Shown: positions 47,944 through 58,939 of the stretch, piece by piece
Layout of the letters: the number at the start of each line of letters is the position of its first letter
Position numbering within the stretch: the stretch's first letter is position 1
Assembly: GCA_963457665.1 (NCBI GenBank)
Contig: OY735231.1
Span: forward strand, 38,936,406 to 39,000,405
Length of the DNA: 64,000 bases
Direction: 5' to 3'
Source of the DNA: Thysanoteuthis rhombus
Taxonomy: Eukaryota > Mollusca > Cephalopoda > Oegopsida > Thysanoteuthidae
Position numbers and translations under genes: made by a program
Notes under the pieces: model-generated
What the model saw: only the letters and a program-made list of their open reading frames with translations
What the model was told of the DNA's origin: nothing
Database searches by the model: none

Positions 47944-48004
47944 TTAAGGGTACATTAAAAGAAAGGTAGATGAAAAGAACCATCTGTACTACAGTAGTGT
48001 AATA

Positions 48005-48250
48005 GTTGAACATAAAAGAGGGAGTATCATGGTGTTAGGTTGTATGTCTGTAAATTGTGTCAGTGTGTGATATCGACCTAAAGAAATGTGTAACAAGTCT
48101 CATATAGAAAAACTGGATAAAGTTATGCTATCATAACCTAAAATTGTATGGGTTGGTTGTTTTTTCAGAATGATAATGATCCAAAAACATCGTCAGACTA
48201 GATAGAGTCTACACTGTAAATAGTATCAATGCAGTGGGTGGTCCCATAGC
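48005..48250 (+). pseudogene. Tc1-like transposase fossil
   Basis: In frame from 48005: VEHKRGSIMVLGCMSVNCV, the region around the second catalytic aspartate in Tc1 family proteins (consensus GGGSVMVWGC). Near 48160 FFQNDNDPKTSS matches the FQxDNDPKHTS block, and about 30 codons on MQWVVP recalls the WPxxSPDLNPIE motif. Several stops and a frameshift make it dead. The rest of the element is missing. Confidence 0.8.
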
Positions 48251-48394
48251 TAGACCTCAAACTTATAACAAAAGACCGAAATTAACATGAAACATAATAA
48301 GCCAACAAATACTAATGATCTCTACAAAAGTATGTAAGATGATTAATAATCAGCTAACCTGGCAGACCATTCGATCGTTTAGTGAATTCAGTTT

Positions 48395-48450
48395 TCATTA
48401 AATGCTCTGTGGCCTTGTTCCAGACTAGTCTAGGCTTAGTAAATAACTTC
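48395..48450 (+). repeat. SINE-tail-like repeat D, copy 3
   Basis: GGCCTTGTTCCAGACTAGTC followed by TAGGCTTAGTAAATAA, shared with 32.5 and 44.1 kb. Confidence 0.35.
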
Positions 48451-48998
48451 ATTTTAATTGTCAGAAGACAGTATTATAAGTCCGGGGTATATAACTTACA
48501 TTGAGAGATTGAAACAACTTATTCTAAAGATCCTGGAGAATCCAGAACAAAATACATATAGTAGATACTGACGTTCTGTAACGCCAAGACTAGGATTGGA
48601 AACTAAACACTTTTTTTTTATTTTGAGATCAGCAGTAGCTATCTTGGTTAACGATTTGAATTTTCGTACGACAACGTATTTTCTTGAGACCCACAGCAAC
48701 TGTCGTAGTTGATAATTTAAATCATTTTATAAATAAACAAGGATTTAAATTGAAACGAAAGCCTTCCTTTCGCTCGGACCAATAAGTTATAATTTAATCC
48801 GACCCAATTAAATTGAAGCTGGCTTAATGACTCAATTGAAAGAAGATTATTTCAAGTACGTTCAGTATGCGAGTTATTGATAATAGGAAGAGCCTTCTTT
48901 TATGTATGAGATGAATCATTTGCTCTATTTCTCGATGATTAAGAGACTGTTATTCATGCCATTGTTTGTGTCCTTAGTGAGACTGGACTTGGCGTTTT

Positions 48999-49245
48999 CT
49001 GATCAATGAATATTAGTCGCATCAATTAGGTTATATATTTGAGCTAAGAATGAAGTGAGATCATATCTTTATTTGAAAGATAGATAGACAGATATATTTC
49101 CCTCCTCTTCCTCTCCCCCCCGCACTCTCTCTCTTTCCTTCTCCCTCTCTCTCTGTCTATCTATCTTTCAAATAAAGATATAAGCTCTCTTCATTCTTAA
49201 ATCAAATATATAACCTCATTCGTGCCACTAATATCAATTCATCAG
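48999..49245. repeat. Fold-back element around a pyrimidine core
   Basis: Left arm 48999-49093 and right arm 49153-49245 are reverse complements at roughly 80-85 per cent (shared TTATATATTTGA, AAGAATGAAG and TCTTTATTTGAAAGATAGAT). The 59-base loop is nearly pure C/T. Probably a MITE or fold-back transposon; no coding. Confidence 0.75.
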
Positions 49246-49770
49246 TAAACACTGGGAGATAGAGAAAGAGAGGGAGAAAGAGAAATATTTCTCTTTCACA
49301 TTAATCTCCAATTGATTCACTCACAAGTTCAATTCTCCCAATTTCGGCCATTTTTTCAGCAGTAACAGATATCGGAACCCAAGGTAGCAAATCTTCAATG
49401 GTGCCATTTCATTAATGACCCCAACATTTTTGCATCATTTTGCATTAGTCCTGACGCTGAACTAGGGATCTATGGAGAATTTTGAATTGACTAATGGAAC
49501 CAAATGACATGTTAAGGGGTCCTTCAACGAGTAGAAATAACTTGGAGAGGCATTCTAGATCAGTTGCAAAGTGATTTCTGACATTTCCCATAACGATAAA
49601 AAAATATCGTCACATCTAGGCGTATGGTATATCTTAGAAAATAAAATTTCATGCCGATTAAAGTTTACAAAAAAACCATGTGCTCTAGACAGAGTCATTT
49701 TGAATTATTTGCAATCAAATGCCGACCCCTTGTTACAAAATGAAACATCTGTGGACTCATAGGTATAACA

Positions 49771-50070
49771 TACTGGACGTAGTTTTTGATGGATCATCTC
49801 CAAATTTTCATGACTTCTTCCATAGCGTATTGCCCAACCTCCCACAAAATTTGAAATTCTTTGAGGACTTTTGGATATATCGGGTGGACAGACAAAGAAC
49901 CTTTAGATCTACTCTACGGTGCAGACAGTTAGCTAGGACGTAGTGAGGTAATTGTGCATGGATCCACCCCAACAACCCATGACTTCTTTCGTAGCCTATT
50001 GCCTAACCTTAAACCAAATTTAATTGAGAAATTTCGGAGATATCGTGTGGTGTGGACAGATAGCTACAGT
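49771..50070 (+). repeat. Two diverged tandem copies, ~160-bp period
   Basis: 49771-49905 and 49931-50070 share GGACGTAGT, ATGACTTCTTYCRTAG and TATTGCCYAACCT, plus a TATATCG/GTGGACAGA end. Confidence 0.65.
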
Positions 50071-50194
50071 TTAGCGGAGGCAATTTTGTTCTTGTCTCTT
50101 GTAAAATCATGTAGCCTTTGGTTGGCCATCATTGCAATCACATATATTGATTGCTAACTATTTCAATCTCTCGTTCATTTTAAAGTGTGTGTGT

Positions 50195-50198
50195 GGTT

Positions 50199-50249
<51 letters not shown>

Positions 50250-50339
50250 GAAAGGCAAAAAAGAAATGGATAAAAAGTAGGTGAAAACTGACCGAGGCGA
50301 AAATATAATCCGACTAAGACGAAACGAATAATTTGGAAC

Positions 50340-50405
<66 letters not shown>

Positions 50406-50522
50406 GAAAGGCAAAAAAGAAAGGGATAAAAAGTAGGTGATAACTGACCGAGGCGAAAATATAATCCGACTAAGACGAAACGAGTAATTTGGAACCCAGA
50501 GAGAGAGAGAGAGAGAGAGAGG
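50195..50522. repeat. (GA)n arrays with a duplicated ~95-bp spacer
   Basis: Three GA arrays separate two nearly identical spacers (50246-50341 and 50402-50497), each starting GATTGGAAAGGCAAAAAAGA and ending ATTTGGAACCCAGAGAGA. The near identity shows a recent duplication, probably by slippage or unequal exchange through GA. Confidence 0.9.
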
Positions 50523-51200
50523 TTCTGTCTGATTGGAATCTCGTGAGATGCCGTTGAACAGAGAAGGCCCATTATGTATCAATTCATAATTATTGTCTCT
50601 TTGATCTCAAAGAAAAAAAGACATCGTGAAGATACGAGAGTTCAAATGAAGATAGAGGCTTACTCCTTAGCGCCCCCAAGTGACCGATTTCAGTGCTATA
50701 TTGTATGTATGTTCATTAATTGGATAAAACATATATATTGGGGCATATCAATATCTAAATGGATATTGTCAGGCAAATCATAATCGATTCAAAACATCAG
50801 AGCTGTGCATATATTTTAGATGAATATGGATATCAAATTGACACAATAAACTATACATGGGTTATGCAGAGCCAAGCCTCGTCCCATCGAAAGCGTAAAA
50901 TTACAAGGTTGTAATCGGCTGTGTATAAAATTTCACCAGCTTGGCTGAGACTGGCTCAATGTCACGATAGTTGGAAAACCTATTGTTCGACGGGACAAAA
51001 TTCTACCCTAGAGTGAACAATAAAGATCGAAGTTACTAGAAATGGCCTTAGAGGCAAGCTTTCTAACTATAAGTTTACGACAGAAGCTAAATGGATTATA
51101 TGTTAAAAATATCACTCAAGAACTATTTGATGGTTTTTGGCTGATGAGAACAAATGGTGAATGTTGAATCAGGGTTAGATGATTAAATCTCAAGATGGAT
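50500..51200 (+). repeat. Duplicated block F, copy 1
   Basis: Homologous over roughly 700-900 bp to 52145-53035: GTGAGATG-CGTTG, AATTCATAATTATYGTCTCT, ATGATTTCAG/CCGATTTCAG, GGTTGTAATCGGCTRTG and, near its end, AGATGATTAAATCTCAAG. Non-coding and of unknown class; GA or TA arrays bracket both copies. Confidence 0.75.
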
Positions 51201-51273
51201 GAGACCTGTATACACACTATAATATTTGAGTTTCTTTGTCTCTGATACGAAGAGACAACGAATTCGAGAGATT

Positions 51274-51278
<5 letters not shown>

Positions 51279-51350
<72 letters not shown>
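51279..51350. repeat. (TA)n(GA)n compound microsatellite
   Basis: TA 51279-51324 followed by GA to 51350. Confidence 0.95.
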
Positions 51351-51355
<5 letters not shown>

Positions 51356-51405
51356 AAGAGAGAGAGAGAAAGTCAAACAGACAGATAGATAGATAGGTAG
51401 ATAGG

Positions 51406-51716
51406 TCTGGTTAGTCACCCAATAGAAACTGTAATGCAACCAACGTCTTTTACCAGTATGCCGTGTTGGGGATCAAAATGAATAATTGGACGAAAGGGTG
51501 ATCAATGGATAAATTACTTCTCTCGTCTTTTGTTGGGCTGTGATCACTGAAAATGGTCTGAATTTTCAAAAAACCAGCGGGCACGAACTAGGGACCAATT
51601 TGGCATAAACTTACATTGCAATTTTGAACCCCAACGGAATACCTGTTCGGGGAGGATTTGAAAAAAAAAAGAAAATGATTTTTTAGACGTAATAAGAAGT
51701 AAATGTTCACTTTTGA
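51406..51716 (+). mobile_element. MITE-like repeat A, copy 7
   Basis: Starts CTGGTTAGTCACCCAATAGA and has the GGGGATCAAAATGAATAATT core. Lacks the terminal CTGAAGAAACC part because copy 8 follows directly. Confidence 0.65.
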
Positions 51717-52066
51717 AGAGGGAGAAGGAGTGGAAAAAGGGTGATCAATAAATGATACTTCTCTCGCCTTTTGTTGGGCTGTGATCACTGAAAATGGTCT
51801 GAATTTTCAAAAAGCAAGCCTGAATGCTGCTGTGCACAAATAAAGGACCAATATACTTACAATGCAAATTTAAATCCCAACTGAAAACCTTTTTCGAGGG
51901 TTATTTTCGAAAACAAAAAAAGCATTCTTTGTAGATGAATTGAGGAGAAAATGTTTTTATGTTCAGTCCTCTAGCTACGTCGGTGCAGAATGTACATGTG
52001 ATATGTACATAGATAGCCAGCCAGCCATACCCATTTGAAAACTCAAGAAACCTATCTTGATAGATG
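51717..52066 (+). mobile_element. MITE-like repeat A, copy 8
   Basis: Lacks the opening GGTTAGTCAC part and begins near the GGGTGATCAATAAATGATAC core. Ends CTCAAGAAACCTATCTTGAT. Its junction with copy 7 suggests an internal tandem duplication or nested insertion. Confidence 0.65.
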
Positions 52067-52144
52067 TGAACTGAATAAGACAGAGAGATATAAATGATGA
52101 CATAAATCAATGTACTGTAAGAATATGACATATCGATAAGTAGA

Positions 52145-52732
52145 AAGTGAGTCATAATTAGTCATGGCGGAAATACAATCTGATATCGAGTGAAATTTGG
52201 AACAAGAGAGAGACAGAGAGAGGGGGGAGAGAGAGTGAGAGTTTTGGCTCACGTCTGCTGGGAATCACGTGAGATGTCGTTGGACAGATATCGTCCATTA
52301 TCTATGAATTCATAATTATCGTCTCTGTGATCTCAAGAAAAGTATTCAGACAGCGTGAAGTTACGAGATTTCTTATGAAATTGGTGGGTTACACCTTACC
52401 GTCCCCAAGTGAATGATTTCAGCGCCATATTCGATGTATATTCATTTCATGTATATGGGAATATATTAGAACAGATCAATATCTATGGGGGTCTTGTCGG
52501 GCTAACCGATTCAAATCGCATTCCAGAGATTATTTAGCTGTGTTTTATGATGAAAATCATGAGACACTATAATATATACATGGGTCATAGTCAAGCTTCA
52601 TCCTCTGGAGATCGTAAAATTCCATGGTTGTAATCGGCTATGAATATATTTTCCAAGCCTGGCCAAGACTGGCTCAAGATCACTACAGTTGGATACCTAG
52701 TTGTTCAACGATACAAAATTCTATCTAAAATG

Positions 52733-52811
<79 letters not shown>

Positions 52812-53035
52812 TGAGTGACAAGGACAGACACAGAGGAACAGAGAAGGAGACAGAAAGGTTGCTGTCTCACTTAATCTCCAACTGATCCAATAATCTCTTC
52901 GTGACGGCCATTTTTTTTCCTTTTCATTATTCAGCAAAACTGTCCAATATGGTTTGTCATATTCATTAGTCAACAGACTCACAAATAGTGGATGTTGCTT
53001 CATGATTAGATGTTTAGATCTCAAATCTTCTGAAA
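52145..53035 (+). repeat. Duplicated block F, copy 2
   Basis: Partner of 50500-51200, with a (TA)n(GA)n array at 52737-52806 inserted or expanded inside. AATCTCCAACTGATCC and GGCCATTTTTT also recur near 49305-49355, hinting at a third, partial copy. Confidence 0.75.
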
Positions 53036-53055
53036 AATAATCCCTCCGCATGGGG

Positions 53056-53057
53056 TC

Positions 53058-53090
<33 letters not shown>

Positions 53091-53590
53091 GTCTTTTAAC
53101 GTCCGTCGTTGGACATAGATCTTCCCAGGATCCGTCACATCTCTCTATCATGGGCGTCACAGAGCCAGTATTTTCTGAATTTGTCTAGTTAATCACTCCA
53201 TCTTGTACTTTGTCGGCTTCGATTTTGCAAGTGATCTCAAGAAATCCATGTTGTGAGTTGTGATATCCATCGGTTACCAGTCGTTCTCGCAATATGACCA
53301 GCCCATAGCCATTTGAGTTTTCAAATAGATTCTATGATGTCTCAGACCCCCGTTTTCTTCCGGATATACTGTGCTGTCTTGTGATCTCTCCATGTGAGGT
53401 CGAGTATGGTTCTCTCATGTTTATGCTGCATGCTTCTGAGAGTTTCTTTGTCTCCTATATGGAGGAAGAGAAAATTAAATTGAGAGGTACAACGTTTTAA
53501 TGATTCCCTGGATTTTTCATATACAGAATTCTCACCTTTGTTGTTTGTTTTGACAGATGCATTCCTCGGCCTTCTCCGAGTGTACATAGC
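53056..53590 (-). pseudogene. RTE-type LINE 3' fragment, copy 6
   Basis: Minus-strand, (CAT)n tail at 53061-53090. The 81-codon frame 53587-53342 reads SMQHKHERTILDLTWRDHKT, AQYIRKKTG, the thumb/C-terminal region. The remainder to the VQRRT end is frameshifted. Confidence 0.8.
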
Positions 53591-53721
53591 AAAGTGGTGG
53601 TATTCAATGCTCAGATTTTGTAGTGATAGATTTGTGTTTCTGATGGGGAATTAAAAACTTATCTCAGGCAACAATTTTAGATAACCCGATGCAACATACA
53701 CTTGAAGAACACTGAAGAATA

Positions 53722-53850
53722 TATCTAAAAAGCATCTATTTAACGCAAAAAATATCTATTTTTCAATATAATCTCCTTCCTTGTCGATGCACTTAATTCA
53801 ATGGTAAATATGAATCACTTCCGATATCGTACAGTTAAGATATACTTTCA
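53722..53850 (-). pseudogene. Mariner-like transposase 3' remnant, copy 3
   Basis: On the minus strand IKCIDKEGDYIEK is readable between stops, closely matching the 63-kb copy. Confidence 0.45.
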
Positions 53851-53889
53851 ACGTAATTAAAATTGATTACTGTCTAGCATAGATAACGT

Positions 53890-54980
53890 TCCTGTGGGGT
53901 TGGGATAGACATAGGAATAAACTAACTTTCGGTCAGTAGTAGGTAGGAAAATTTTAGAGACTTATTTCAGGGGAAAATAACGTCTTCGATGCCAGGGAAT
54001 AATGTAAATAAAATCAAATTAAAACCGTATGAATCCAGAACAATGATTTAAGCTTGATGTGCTACGGTCTTCCATTCAAGTCTCAAATTGTCTAAGCCAG
54101 GTTCACGTTTAATCATTAGCAATATCTTCCTTCCGTCATTTGAAACAAAGGCTTGCCAATTTAGATGTGATTTTTCAATTTTTCGATTCTGGAAAACACT
54201 TGCAGTTTTGAAAAATTAAAGAAAAACGATCACAATCGGTAAAACATGAAAAAAAAAACAATTAAAAACATTTGAATATTGTCAAGACTGGACACACAAA
54301 TTCGAAAAAAAAAAATAAACAAAAAACTTTTGAATTGACAAGCCTGTCTGAAACCGCCATTAGCATCTTATTCTCTCCATTTCCATCTTCTGTTCATGCT
54401 TCTTGTTTTGTCATTTAAGCTTTCTAGAGTCCTTAATAGATATGTGTTCTTTTGTATCGTGTATTATATTAGACCTTATGTAGAAAACAATACCCAAGCC
54501 TAGGCACCGGTAGCTAGTCATGGGAACTGGACTTTAACTTAGAACTAGAGAGCGCACAACGAGAAGTGACTAGACAATTAACGGAATTGATTTTGATTAT
54601 GAATAAAGATTGGAGTCCCTGGGTTTAGATGAGAAAGACGAGGGTGTATTCAATGGAAGCATCCAAAATAATTAATTAAGTTCTAAATGTGGTACATCAA
54701 TCGTCAATATCTCTCCTCGAACTGGAAATATTCTGACAAGACGGATTTTAAGAGCTAAATCTACTAAACAATTAGATTTGATCTGTGTTAAATTGCAGGC
54801 GCTGTTTGTATCTAAGTACGTTTGAATGTGTTATTATGAATTCTGAATTTATTTTGATGTGTGAATATTGTGCTTAGTTGGAGATACCCGAAGAAGCGCA
54901 ATGAAATAATGATAAATAAATGGAGAGGATCAAACTTAGAGGTTTTATTGTCATCATAACAACGGCAGTCATACATAAAT
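53890..54980. other. No feature seen
   Basis: AT-rich unique sequence; short A-rich runs only. Confidence 0.4.
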
Positions 54981-54989
54981 ACAAACATA

Positions 54990-55032
54990 CGTGCGCGCGC
55001 GCGTATGTTTGTATGTGTATGTTTGTATGTGT

Positions 55033-55068
<36 letters not shown>
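54990..55068. repeat. (CG)n/(TG)n alternating purine-pyrimidine tract
   Basis: GTGCGCGCGCGCGTATG at about 54990 is followed by TG-rich sequence and about 17 pure TG units (55038-55068). Potential Z-DNA. Confidence 0.85.
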
Positions 55069-55071
<3 letters not shown>

Positions 55072-55072
<1 letters not shown>

Positions 55073-55215
55073 CATCCTGATAACGATTAACAGTACGGGA
55101 AATGGAATCGGCGGCCCGGGTTTAAATGCGACTATCTTGTGTCCACTTAGTACCAATGTCCTTGGGAAGGGCACGGATCCACCTCTCCCCATAAGTCTGG
55201 CAGGTATTAATCTTT
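55072..55215 (+). mobile_element. tRNA-derived SINE 1, copy 1
   Basis: ATAACGATTAACAGTACGGG, AAATGGAATCGGCGGCCCGG and GGTTTAAATGC align with 55650-55720 and the reverse strand at 60.3 kb. The B box is degraded (GGTTTAAATGC). Confidence 0.55.
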
Positions 55216-55639
55216 GATATATGTGTTTTATATTCACTCCAACTGAATTGATTGCATTGACAAGGAAGAAAATAATGTTGAAATATTTGTTGGTAAAAGA
55301 AGTGTTTTTCTATCATTGGGTTGCGGACTTATTGATGTGCCTACGTATATGCACAAGTACATAAAGGTACCTGTACGTAAGAATGTATCAGCCCGAATCG
55401 ACGAAATTGCCAATTTGGCGAAATTTACTTATTTTTAGAGAAAAGTATAGGATTCCGTTTTATATATATGGACTTTTCATTGTAAAATATAGTTGTTTTG
55501 TATCCATGTTTTTACTAAATAAACTTTTGATCAAATTAAAACTACGTATTCATTTATTTTTTTAAAATTAAGTTAAAATTTCGCTGAATGGGCAATTGTA
55601 ACGAATCGGTGTAACTTATGTATGTGTGTAAATATGTGT

Positions 55640-55815
55640 AGCGGTGCAAAATGGCGTAACGGTTACCAACATGGAAAATGGAATTAGCGAATCCCAGTTC
55701 GAATTGCGGGAGAGGCACTCATTTATGCGTGAGAAAAAACAGCCTTGAAAAAAAATGGTGGAAAAATTGCAAATATGAGGGATGATTTGAACCACTAAGG
55801 CAAAAAAAAAAAACC
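55640..55815 (+). mobile_element. tRNA-derived SINE 1, copy 2
   Basis: A box TGGCGTAACGG fits TRGYNNARNGG exactly; about 35 bases on, AGTTCGAATTG is a near B box. A non-tRNA body follows, ending in an A-rich tail (55801-55825), the usual SINE layout. Confidence 0.7.
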
Positions 55816-55892
55816 CAAAAATAAAATCAGCAAGAATAATGAGGAGAGTGCTGCAAGACTGAAGGGACTTGCTGTCACTTGATGACTATGGG

Positions 55893-56375
55893 TCATTATC
55901 AGCAGCAGCAGCATTTTAACGCCCGTCGTTGAACATAGACCTTCCCCAAGATCCACCCGACCTCTCAACTGTGAGCGTAACTGAACTTTTCTCGCCATCT
56001 TTTTATGTCGACCACAATTTCAGATATGATCTCTGGGGACCCATACTGTGAGTCATGATGTGCAGTGGTTGTCTGATATTCTTACCACATGGCCTGTCCA
56101 TTGGCATCTGAGTTTTCTAATGGATTTCATGATATCTTTGTTTTTTCTCTTACATACTGTGCTGTTTTGTGGTTTCTTAACCCTTCCTTGTCCACATTGC
56201 ATGGTTATTAGCTCGACAACCAGTCTTTTGGTTACGTTTCACATTTACGCTCCATAGGTGACTATTAGGATGGTGCATGGTTGTAGACGCTTATTTTCAA
56301 AACTAATGGGACCTTTTTATTGATCTTGAATGTTAATCTTGTTCTGTCGAAATCTTGACAAATGATAGACATCAG
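55893..56375 (-). pseudogene. RTE-type LINE 3' fragment, copy 7
   Basis: Minus-strand remnant ending in a (CTG)n-like tail (55901-55913), with the TTCAACGACGGGCG end word and upstream homology to copy 1 as far as the FRQNK segment near 56350. Many frame disruptions. Confidence 0.75.
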
Positions 56376-56725
56376 ATACTATGGATAAGTGGTAGAAATG
56401 AAGGCAATACGTAGCTAGGGCCTATTCCTGCGTCTCAATTTCTTGGTTTTTAATATCTTCTAATGGAGGCATTTATTATTAGATATCCTTTGTCGAATCT
56501 CCATCGATTAATGTTTATCTGTGACTAGAATATACCCATCAGAAATGACGGGGTTATTTATGTATCGATCAGCACTAATGGGTCTAGAGTTATTTTATTG
56601 GGTAATTTATTTTTGATAATTCGAGTATTCTAATTTCAATTTTTCTAAAAGTCTCCGTTCATCCTGCGCTGTTTTAAAGTGCGATGATCAGACATGAAGC
56701 CTTAAGAGTTTCAATGACGTAATTT

Positions 56726-57001
56726 CTATTATCTCTATTATTGTTCCGATGATCCTCATCTTGGTTGTTTTCCATACAACGTTTCGGCCGTTGTACTCTA
56801 CCCTTCAGGTATCATCTGGTAGGTGTGGGGAAGTAACGAACCGAACCCTTCATTTAACCGACGGGGGTATATGGACCGCACTCCCCTCTTAGCAGTAGTT
56901 GTATTTTTGAATTATTGTTATCTCACACTGGGATTGAACCTAGAACCATTAGATCACTTGTAGTAATTCTGTCCGATTCTCTAACCACTACGCCATGTGT
57001 C
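56726..57001 (-). mobile_element. tRNA-derived SINE 2 (full length)
   Basis: On the minus strand TGGACACATGGCGTAGTGGT contains an exact A box (TGGCGTAGTGG), and GGTTCAATCCC is a perfect B box 50-60 bases downstream. The body ends with GAGTACAACGGCCGAAACGT, TGTATGGAAAACAACCAAG and an (AATAATAGAGAT)-type tail. TACAACG-GCCGAAA-CGTTGTA forms a 7-bp hairpin. Confidence 0.8.
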
Positions 57002-57003
57002 CA

Positions 57004-57110
57004 CAGATGAAACCTAATGAAGGCTGTAGAGTACAACGGCCGAAACGTAGTATGGAAAACAACCAAGATGAGGATAGTCCAAACAATAATAGAGATAATA
57101 ATAATACTTC
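57004..57110 (+). mobile_element. SINE 2 3' fragment, opposite orientation
   Basis: Carries only the 3' module of SINE 2 (AGAGTACAACGGCCGAAACG to AATAATAGAGATAATAATAA), starting two bases from the 5' end of the minus copy, so the two tails point away from each other. Confidence 0.8.
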
Positions 57111-57266
57111 ATCTCAAAAATTCAGAGAAACAGTAAAGTCTATTGTTTGTCATAATAGGAAAGCAAATCAAGCAAGATAATATCAGGATAGTAAAATCAA
57201 CCTCTAGAGTCCTAATGTGGTTTTGGCTTCCTGATCTGATTGATTTTCAAAGATGGCGAAGGGTTC

Positions 57267-57270
<4 letters not shown>

Positions 57271-57333
<63 letters not shown>

Positions 57334-57508
57334 TGTGTTTGTTTGTTTCGCCTTTTCCAGTTCTCCTGGTTATACCGTTTTGTGTATAGACTTGAAAATT
57401 GGCATTGGTACTCAAAAGACCCCTTCTAAATACGTCTTTTTTTAATTTTTAATTTTTGAAATAAACTCTTTTTGACCCTTTTGAGGCCTTATTCTGACGC
57501 TTTTATTG

Positions 57509-57579
<71 letters not shown>
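57271..57579. repeat. Two long (TA)n arrays flanking 180 bp
   Basis: 57271-57330 and 57513-57579; the intervening sequence has no recognisable content. Confidence 0.95.
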
Positions 57580-57582
<3 letters not shown>

Positions 57583-57584
57583 TT

Positions 57585-58265
57585 CATTTCAGATGTTTTC
57601 GAGTGGAAAACGCTTGCGATGTCATGAATGGAATTCACTCTGATCACATTTATTCTTCGATGAAATTTTCTTTACATGAAATTTTGACGCTACGGTTGTT
57701 CAATCATTGACTGTGAATGGAGAATGAGTTTAATGGTTGGCAATGCTTCCTTTATATCATGAAAAATAAATCGGGATGACTAATTAATTACATCATTTTG
57801 AAGAGCACAATAGTCTTTCTTGTTAGAATACGTCTCTAATTACTCAACAAGATCTGAAACTCTTTACTTTCCAAAGGTCGGGGTGGCACCAGAATGGTCA
57901 GTCCTTTCATATATTAAGTGGCATTTCAAGTAGAAGTCTCTGTTTTTAAATTCTTCCGGTCTTTTGCCGAAAGAATAAGATATGACTTTGGTGTGAAAGG
58001 TTGCAGCCTGAACATAGTTCTATTCTCTGATTGGATAATAATTGGTGTTGGGTGACAAGTGAGTGCTCAGGAGTGTTTAGAAGAACGCCCTCTGGTTGTT
58101 TCTTATGAGCAAACACAAGAGACACATACACAAACTCAAGTCAAAGACCTTGCTGTAAACCAAAAATACGTCGTTAACGTATATGCGCATGTGTATATGC
58201 GCTTTCGTGTATATATAAAGCTTGTCGATAGACACACGCTAATGAAATTACACACTAAAAGATTA
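57585..58265. other. No feature seen
   Basis: Unique sequence with short motif-less ORFs. Confidence 0.4.
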
Positions 58266-58269
58266 AACT

Positions 58270-58935
58270 CATTTCTCTCTTTCTTAGTCCCTCATATTCT
58301 TTCTGTCTATCTTCGTTTTTTTATTCCCATTCTTTCCTATTCTTCGTCATTTCCATTCTTTCTTTCTTTCTTTTTCTTCGTTATTCCCACTCTTTCTTCG
58401 TTATTCCCACTCTTTCTTCGTTATTCTCACTCTTTCTTCGTTATTCTCACCTTTTCTTTCCTTTTCTCTTTCTGTGTCATTTCCCCTCTTTCTTTCTCTT
58501 TCTCTTTCTGTGTCATTTTCATTCATTCTTTCTTTCTTTCTTTCTTTTTCTTCGTTATTCCCACTCTTTCTTTCCTTTTCTCTTTTTGTGTCATTCCCCT
58601 TCTTTCTTTCTCTTTCTCTTTCTGTGTCATTTGCAGTCTTTCTTTCTTTCTTTTTCTCTTTCCTCACAATTTCTATTTTTCTCTCTATTTTTTTTCTTCG
58701 TATTTTTTTATTCTTTCTTTCTCGCTACCCTTTTTGTCTATTATTTTCCTTTTCCCTTACTTCTTTCCTTTCCTTCTTTCTTTCTTTTCTTTTCTGTAAT
58801 TCTCATGTGTACTTTCCTTTGTTCTCCACCCTTCTGCTTCCTTTTCTTTTGCTCTTCCTTTCTTTCTTTTTCTCTTTTTCCTTTCTTTTTCTCTTTCTTT
58901 CTCTCTTTCTTTTGTTCTCTCTTTCTTTCTTACAC
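58270..58935 (+). repeat. Polypyrimidine tract 2 (~670 bp)
   Basis: T/C-only stretches with ordered substructure: four units of CTTCGTTATTCCCACTCTTT in exact 20-base register (58377-58450), and at least three diverged units around CTCTTTCTGTGTCATTT (58470-58640). The 246-codon plus ORF and its antisense K/E-rich frames are repeat artefacts. Confidence 0.9.
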
Positions 58936-58939
58936 ACAT

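Noticed and set aside
49771-50157. Short coding gene from two adjacent ORFs (GSSPNFHDFFHSVLPNL and GSTPTTHDFFRSLLPNL)
   Set aside because: The two ORFs are the two copies of a tandem repeat. The similar peptides reflect shared DNA with no start, splice or further conserved frame.
56930-57001. Functional tRNA gene on the minus strand
   Set aside because: A and B boxes are perfect but no cloverleaf with a paired acceptor stem could be drawn; a conserved SINE body follows.
58059-58799. 246-codon plus-strand ORF
   Set aside because: The first ~70 codons are unremarkable and the rest is polypyrimidine tract 2; no motif, no splice context.
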